Assembly (NCBI GenBank): GCA_947454295.1 | Contig: CANGMO010000054.1 | Location: forward strand, 1 to 9,744 | Origin: Verrucomicrobiota bacterium | Lineage (GTDB): Bacteria; Verrucomicrobiota; Verrucomicrobiia; Limisphaerales; UBA9464 | Length of the DNA stretch: 9,744 bases | Direction of reading: 5' to 3' | Shown: piece by piece, positions 6,430 through 9,744 of the stretch | Position numbering within the stretch: position 1 is the stretch's first letter | Layout of the letters: each line of letters opens with the position of its first letter | Made by a program: the position numbers and the translations under genes | Notes under the pieces: generated by a model | What the model was told of the DNA's origin: nothing | Seen by the model: only the letters and a program-made list of their open reading frames with translations | The model's database searches: none

Positions 6430-7419
6430 ATGAACTGGAAGCGTTTCCTGCTCGCGGTGTCGCTCGCCTCGGTGCTGATCAGCCCGGCCCGTGCGGTGGA
6501 GTTGCTCAACGGGCTTGCCGCCATTGTGAACGATGCGGTGATCACGGTCGACGACGTCGAGGCCTACACCGACAAGGCGGTGCGCACCGCCGCACGTCAG
6601 CTGTTGCCACTGGGCAAGGAGGCGGAGTTCGAGCGCCGACGCCAGACCATCCTCCGCGACGGATTGGAACAGCTGGTGGAGCGTGAACTCATCCTCCATG
6701 AGTTCAAAACGGCCGGATACAATCTTCCCGAGACGCTGATCGACGATGTCGTGAACTCGCGCGTGAAGGAGGAGTTCGGTGACCGGCTCACCTTGACGAA
6801 GACCCTTCATCTGCGGAATCAAACCTACGAAAGCTTCCGCAAGGATGAGCGCGATCAGTTCATTGTGGGCCAGATGACCCTCAAGAACATCAATCAGAAC
6901 CTCTTCATCTCGCCCAAGAAAATCGAGCGCTACTACGCGGAGAACACGGACCGCTATTCGATCGGCGATCGCGCGAAGGTGCGGATGATCCTTCTGGAAA
7001 AGAGCCGTCATGCGGCCGGCGAACCTCGGAAGATTGCCGAGGCGGTTCGCGCCCGAGCGGTGGCGGGTGAGGATTTTGGAAAGCTGGCCGACGAGGCTTC
7101 CGATGATGCGCGGCGCTTCAAGGGCGGTCTGCGCGGCGATCAGGGGTGGGTGGAAAACAAGGACAGCGACCTGCGCAAGGAGCTGCGTGATTTCGCCTTT
7201 CCCGCCAAAGATGGGGAGGTCAGCCCGGTGATTGAGACCGACGGGGCCGTCTTCCTCGTAAAGGTCGAGGGACACGAGGCCGGACACGTGCGACCGCTGT
7301 CAGAAGTTCGCGGCGATGTGGAGTCCACGTTGCGCAGCTTGGAGCGCGAGCGGCTTCGCAAGCAGTGGATCGGCCGCCTGCGGGCCAAGGCGTTCATCCG
7401 CTTCCCGGGACAGGGCTGA
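6430..7419 (+). CDS. SurA-like periplasmic chaperone / parvulin-type peptidyl-prolyl isomerase
   Basis: This 329-residue protein has the layout of SurA-like folding factors that escort outer-membrane proteins through the periplasm. A signal peptide (MNWKRFLLAVSLASVLISPARA, cut after residue 22) leads into a SurA N-terminal helical domain (about 23-175). That domain begins with the typical LNGLAAIVNDAVITVDDVEAY and includes the ELILHEFKTAGYNLPETLIDDVV helices. A single parvulin-type rotamase domain (about 178-282) follows, with GGLRGDQGWV as the GGDLGW-like loop and FAFPAKDGEVSPVIETDGAVFLVKVEGHE at its end (written across 255-283). The positions normally held by the two parvulin histidines appear to be Met186 and Val274, so isomerase activity is doubtful and chaperone function more likely. 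ATG 6430 was chosen because it starts the signal peptide; the frame is open far upstream only as antisense to the glycosyltransferase. TTG 6421 is an alternative. The gene stands alone before a strong terminator. Confidence 0.9.
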   Translation: MNWKRFLLAVSLASVLISPARAVELLNGLAAIVNDAVITVDDVEAYTDKAVRTAARQLLPLGKEAEFERRRQTILRDGLEQLVERELILHEFKTAGYNLPETLIDDVVNSRVKEEFGDRLTLTKTLHLRNQTYESFRKDERDQFIVGQMTLKNINQNLFISPKKIERYYAENTDRYSIGDRAKVRMILLEKSRHAAGEPRKIAEAVRARAVAGEDFGKLADEASDDARRFKGGLRGDQGWVENKDSDLRKELRDFAFPAKDGEVSPVIETDGAVFLVKVEGHEAGHVRPLSEVRGDVESTLRSLERERLRKQWIGRLRAKAFIRFPGQG

Positions 7420-7440
7420 GCTGGCTCACTCCATCCCAGA

Positions 7441-7482
7441 AACGAAAAAGGCGGCGCCGTTCGGGCGCCGCCTTCTCGTTTT
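7441..7482. terminator. bidirectional intrinsic terminator
   Basis: An 11-bp perfect stem (7448-7458 with 7464-7474, GGCGGCGCC core) closes a 5-nt GTTCG loop. After a small internal loop, a further AACGA/TCGTT pairing (7441-7445 with 7476-7480) extends the stem. Read on the minus strand the GC-rich stem is followed by TTTTTCGTT; on the plus strand by TTCTCGTTTT. It lies between the convergent ends of the SurA-like gene and ndk and can serve both. Confidence 0.9.
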
Positions 7483-7491
7483 GAAGGTCAA

Positions 7492-7908
7492 TCAGGCGAG
7501 CACTTCGTCGGCGCGGAAGAAACGGCGAACTTCGAGTTCGGCATTCTCCACAGAGTCCGAGGCATGGCAGATGTTGCGCATGCTGTCGGTGCCGAGATCC
7601 CCACGGAGCGTTCCCTTCGGAGCTTTGCGGGAATCGGTGGGTCCGAGGAGCTGACGCACTTCGGCGACTGCATTCGGACCGCTCAGGATGGCGGCGAGGA
7701 CAGGACGCGAGGACATGAATTCCACGATCTCGGGAAAGAACGGCCGATCCTTGATGTGGCTGTAGTGTTCAGCCAGCAGAGCGGGCGTGAGGCGGAGCAT
7801 CTTGGCGCCCGTGACGTGGAGGCCGGCGGCCTCGAATCGTGCGAGGACAGTGCCGATGAGGTTCTTTTCGACACAGTCCGGCTTGCAGAGAATGAGAGTA
7901 CGTTCCAT
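7492..7908 (-). CDS. ndk: nucleoside diphosphate kinase
   Basis: Ndk transfers the gamma-phosphate of ATP to NDPs and dNDPs through a phosphohistidine, balancing nucleotide pools in the cytoplasm. Counted from ATG 7908 (138 residues), the sequence shows RTLILCKPDCV (3-13), the HYSHIKDRPFF stretch, GPTDSRKAPKGTLRGD (89-104) and the active-site His115 in NICHASDSVENAELEVRRFF (112-131). The usual motif is NxxHGSDS, so here Gly is replaced by Ala, a change I believe occurs in some bacterial Ndk proteins. An in-frame ATG at 7929 would add MAGLTDQ; 7908 is preferred because family members normally start one or a few residues before the RTL strand. Neither start has a Shine-Dalgarno sequence. The gene closes the minus-strand unit behind the DUF456 gene (stop 22 bp before ATG 7929) and ends at the shared terminator. 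Confidence 0.97.
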   Translation of the reverse strand: MERTLILCKPDCVEKNLIGTVLARFEAAGLHVTGAKMLRLTPALLAEHYSHIKDRPFFPEIVEFMSSRPVLAAILSGPNAVAEVRQLLGPTDSRKAPKGTLRGDLGTDSMRNICHASDSVENAELEVRRFFRADEVLA

Positions 7909-7951
7909 CTGGTCGGTGAGACCTGCCATAGAGCGGGTTCGAGGTAAAGCC

Positions 7952-8464
7952 TCAGTTCCCGGAAATCTGGGACCTCAACAGCAGATTCAACGCAAAGAGC
8001 ACGATCATCGCAAGGCACGCAGCAACCTTGGCTGCCGTTCCGGCAAACAACCCGAGCAGGGCGCCCACGCCCGCCTTTCCTGCGCTCTTCCATTCCCGGC
8101 CACCGAGCACTTCGGCAAGGACGGCACCCACCAGCGGCCCCAGGATCAATCCGAGTGGTGGCAGAATGAAGAGTCCGAAAAGTGCCCCAAGGCCGGCCCC
8201 AAGAATTCCGCGCCAAGTGGCTCCGAACCGGCGCGCCCCGATGGAGGTTGCCGCGAAATCGAGCACCATGGATGCCGCTGTCAGAAATCCCAGGGCGATC
8301 ACCACCCACCACGCGACGCCACGATCCCCGAAGTACAGTCGATGCCCGAGTGCTGCCGCAAAAATCAGCGGCGGCCCGGGAAGGCCGGGGACGACCGCAC
8401 CGATCAATCCGAGCAACATCACCACCAGGACCAGCAGGAATCCGGTGGCTTCAACAGCGGTCAT
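7952..8464 (-). CDS. DUF456 family membrane protein
   Basis: This 170-residue protein is an integral membrane protein of the DUF456 family, which has no established function. It has four hydrophobic stretches: about 7-39, 51-72, 87-121 and 131-163. The first carries the family's characteristic GAVVPGLPGPPLIFAAAL (22-39), and the third is Gly/Pro/Leu-rich (LGALFGLFILPPLGLILGP). A short basic loop (SIGARRFGATWRG, 74-86) separates the second and third, and GGREWKSAGKAG lies before the fourth. These Gly-rich helix pairs resemble glycine-zipper membrane packing. The length is normal for the family. It starts about 24 bp after the aldo/keto reductase stop and ends just ahead of ndk, so all three are probably co-transcribed. 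The position gives no clear hint of function. A weak purine stretch (GGCAGAG) sits upstream of the ATG. Confidence 0.9.
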   Translation of the reverse strand: MTAVEATGFLLVLVVMLLGLIGAVVPGLPGPPLIFAAALGHRLYFGDRGVAWWVVIALGFLTAASMVLDFAATSIGARRFGATWRGILGAGLGALFGLFILPPLGLILGPLVGAVLAEVLGGREWKSAGKAGVGALLGLFAGTAAKVAACLAMIVLFALNLLLRSQISGN

Positions 8465-8488
8465 CGTGATGGGCTCTGCCCCGCGGTG

Positions 8489-9625
8489 TCAGCCGTGGTT
8501 GCAAACCAGATCGCGATCGGGATCGATCCCCCAACGGCGGCCGATCTCTTCGAGTTCCGGCGTGACGCCCCACTGATCTGCCACCGGGGCGCTGGTGTGG
8601 GAGCGGTTGGCCCCCTTGAGGTGCATGCATCCGCGATTGTCCCCCACCCGGCCGATGAGCTCGACCTCTTCGGGCGTTAGCGTGACGTCCCGCAACGCAG
8701 CGAGTTCATCCACTTTAGCTTCGATGGACTTGCAGCCAGCGCCGACTTCCTGGATCAACGTTGGAACCACCGATTTGACCGGCGCGTGCGCAAGATTCCA
8801 GGCGCACGCGAGCTGGAGCAGGGTGATCCCGTGACGGTCAGCAATGGAACGGATCTGATCCAGCTTCAGATTGCCCGCCTCGACCCAGCCAGCAGGCCGG
8901 AAGGTCCGGTGATCGCCGTAACCAAACTCGTGACCCGGACGCACGTCATCGTGGAACAGGCCGCCGAAATCCACCACGCGGGTGAGCAGGCGCACGTCGT
9001 TCTTCACCGCGGCGGGAATCAGCAGCGATCCGGGCCAGGGTTCGAACGGGTTGAGGATGATCATCGCCCAGTCGATCAGGGGGCCAAAGCGCTCGAAGCA
9101 CTGGATCAGATCGAGCGTGAATCCATTCGCAGGTCCGGGTGCAACTCCGAGCAGCGACGTCAGCTTGTCGTCGACCAGGGACTGCATGGCCTGCCAAACC
9201 CGGGCGTCCGAGTACCCGATGGAATCGGGGTTGTGGAGCATCACGAGGTCGAAGTGATCGGAGCCGCAACGCTCGAGGGACTTCTCCGTAGCCATCTTTA
9301 GGTATTCTCGATAGCCCGCCGGTCCGCGGAGTTCAGGGTTGGTGAAGCGAGGGTAGCCCTTGGAACCATCGCGCTTTCCCGTGTAGAAATCGTGGCCCAC
9401 CGCGCCTACCAAACAATAGGAATCCCTGGGAATTCCCTTCAGTGCTTTGCCGAGAAACTCGTCTGCTGTCCCGTTACCGTAAACGTCGGCGGTAATGAAG
9501 GTTCGAATGCCTTTTTCGTAGGCTCGTTGGGCGGATCCGATCCAACGAGCTTCGTCGAGGGATTCGCCGAAATGCATGAAACGGCCCCCATTCCAGGTTC
9601 CGAACGCGGTCTTGGTCACATCCAT
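8489..9625 (-). CDS. aldo/keto reductase family protein with incomplete catalytic tetrad
   Basis: This 378-residue protein has the aldo/keto reductase TIM-barrel pattern. AYEKGIRTFITADVYGNGTADEFLGKAL (36-63, written as one region) matches the usual DTAxxYGxxExxLG strand, and the FDLVMLHNPD strand (125-134) carries the catalytic His131. ITLLQLACAWNLAHAPVKSVVPT (from about 278) matches the NADP-site region. Two of the four catalytic residues appear changed: the Asp of DTA is Ile44 and the Lys of the T-K-x-G strand is Ala75 (LVGAVG), while Tyr49 and His131 remain. The protein is longer than typical AKRs (about 310-330), with an insert around 78-105 and a C-terminal tail (about 330-378) containing CMHLKGANRSHTSAP and ending LVCNHG. 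It may be a non-reductase or use an altered mechanism. ATG 9625 gives a natural N-terminus (MDVTKTAFGTWNGG). It is the first gene of the unit with the DUF456 gene and ndk. Confidence 0.88.
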   Translation of the reverse strand: MDVTKTAFGTWNGGRFMHFGESLDEARWIGSAQRAYEKGIRTFITADVYGNGTADEFLGKALKGIPRDSYCLVGAVGHDFYTGKRDGSKGYPRFTNPELRGPAGYREYLKMATEKSLERCGSDHFDLVMLHNPDSIGYSDARVWQAMQSLVDDKLTSLLGVAPGPANGFTLDLIQCFERFGPLIDWAMIILNPFEPWPGSLLIPAAVKNDVRLLTRVVDFGGLFHDDVRPGHEFGYGDHRTFRPAGWVEAGNLKLDQIRSIADRHGITLLQLACAWNLAHAPVKSVVPTLIQEVGAGCKSIEAKVDELAALRDVTLTPEEVELIGRVGDNRGCMHLKGANRSHTSAPVADQWGVTPELEEIGRRWGIDPDRDLVCNHG

Positions 9626-9672
9626 AATGCAGTCAATTTGATTCCTTAACCGTAGCGGGTCCCGGGCAGGTG

Positions 9673-9694
9673 CGGCAACCCGGCAGTTGCCGGG
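9673..9694. repeat. inverted repeat upstream of the aldo/keto reductase gene
   Basis: CCCGGCA (9679-9685) and TGCCGGG (9688-9694) form a near-continuous 16-bp palindrome, and CGGCAA (9673-9678) can alternatively pair with TTGCCG (9687-9692). It lies about 50-70 bp upstream of the aldo/keto reductase start and about 30 bp before a possible plus-strand start. Placement suits an operator for one or both; there is no T-run to make it a terminator. Confidence 0.45.
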
Positions 9695-9723
9695 ATGTGG
9701 CCGAATGTTGGCGGGAGCAACGT

Positions 9724-9744
9724 GTGAGTCGACTGCGCATAACT
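9724..9744 (+). CDS. possible start of a plus-strand gene, cut by the window end
   Basis: A GTG at 9724 begins MSRLRIT and stays open to the window end. It is preceded by GGGAG at 9713-9717, six bases before the start, which is the best Shine-Dalgarno match in the window. A competing ATG at 9705 (MLAGATCESTAHN) is in a different frame and also open. Only a few codons are present, so no product can be named. The alternative is that this is intergenic sequence. Confidence 0.3.

Noticed and set aside
6415..7287. 290-codon minus-strand frame opposite the SurA-like gene
   Set aside because: Shadow frame; the plus strand carries a coherent signal peptide, SurA N-domain and rotamase domain.
7787..8680. 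297-codon plus-strand frame across ndk, the DUF456 gene and the end of the aldo/keto reductase gene
   Set aside because: It spans three well-supported minus-strand genes and encodes a charged, motif-free sequence.

Overview
The window is G+C-rich bacterial chromosome with tightly packed housekeeping-type genes. It shows no mobile elements, no tRNA or rRNA genes and no CRISPR array that I can see. The gene set suggests a member of the PVC superphylum, most likely Verrucomicrobiota: a PIN-PhoH protein, an unusual aldo/keto reductase, a SurA-like chaperone with a degenerate rotamase domain, and a secreted protein of no recognised family. The SurA-like protein and the signal peptides point to a cell with an outer membrane. 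The phylum call is an inference from protein style, not proven by a marker gene.

Layout. (1) Positions 1-1138, plus strand: a glyoxalase-II-like metallo-beta-lactamase-fold hydrolase whose 5' end probably lies outside the window, overlapping by 4 bp (ATGA) a small exported protein of unknown function. (2) Positions 1160-6312, minus strand, transcribed right to left: a polyprenol-type family 2 glycosyltransferase, a PIN-PhoH RNA-processing ATPase, an RlmI-type rRNA cytosine methyltransferase, thymidylate synthase (thyA) and a Pat-type GNAT acetyltransferase. Gaps are 21-110 bp, so this may be one or two operons. (3) Positions 6313-6429: a short divergent intergenic region with a perfect inverted repeat and a 10-bp palindrome. 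(4) Positions 6430-7419, plus strand: a single SurA-like periplasmic chaperone gene, ending at a strong bidirectional terminator (7441-7482). (5) Positions 7492-9625, minus strand: an apparent operon of aldo/keto reductase, DUF456 membrane protein and nucleoside diphosphate kinase (ndk), with gaps of about 24 and 43 bp. (6) Positions 9626-9744: an intergenic region with an inverted repeat and possibly the first codons of a plus-strand gene.

Functionally, thyA (dTMP synthesis) and ndk (NDP to NTP) both feed nucleotide pools but sit in separate transcription units. The PhoH and RlmI genes form a small RNA-metabolism pair. I found no clear new defence or mobile system. The points most worth a second look are the aldo/keto reductase that has lost two of its four catalytic residues, the SurA-like protein lacking both parvulin histidines, the uncharacterised exported protein coupled to the hydrolase, and the near absence of Shine-Dalgarno sequences ahead of the genes.
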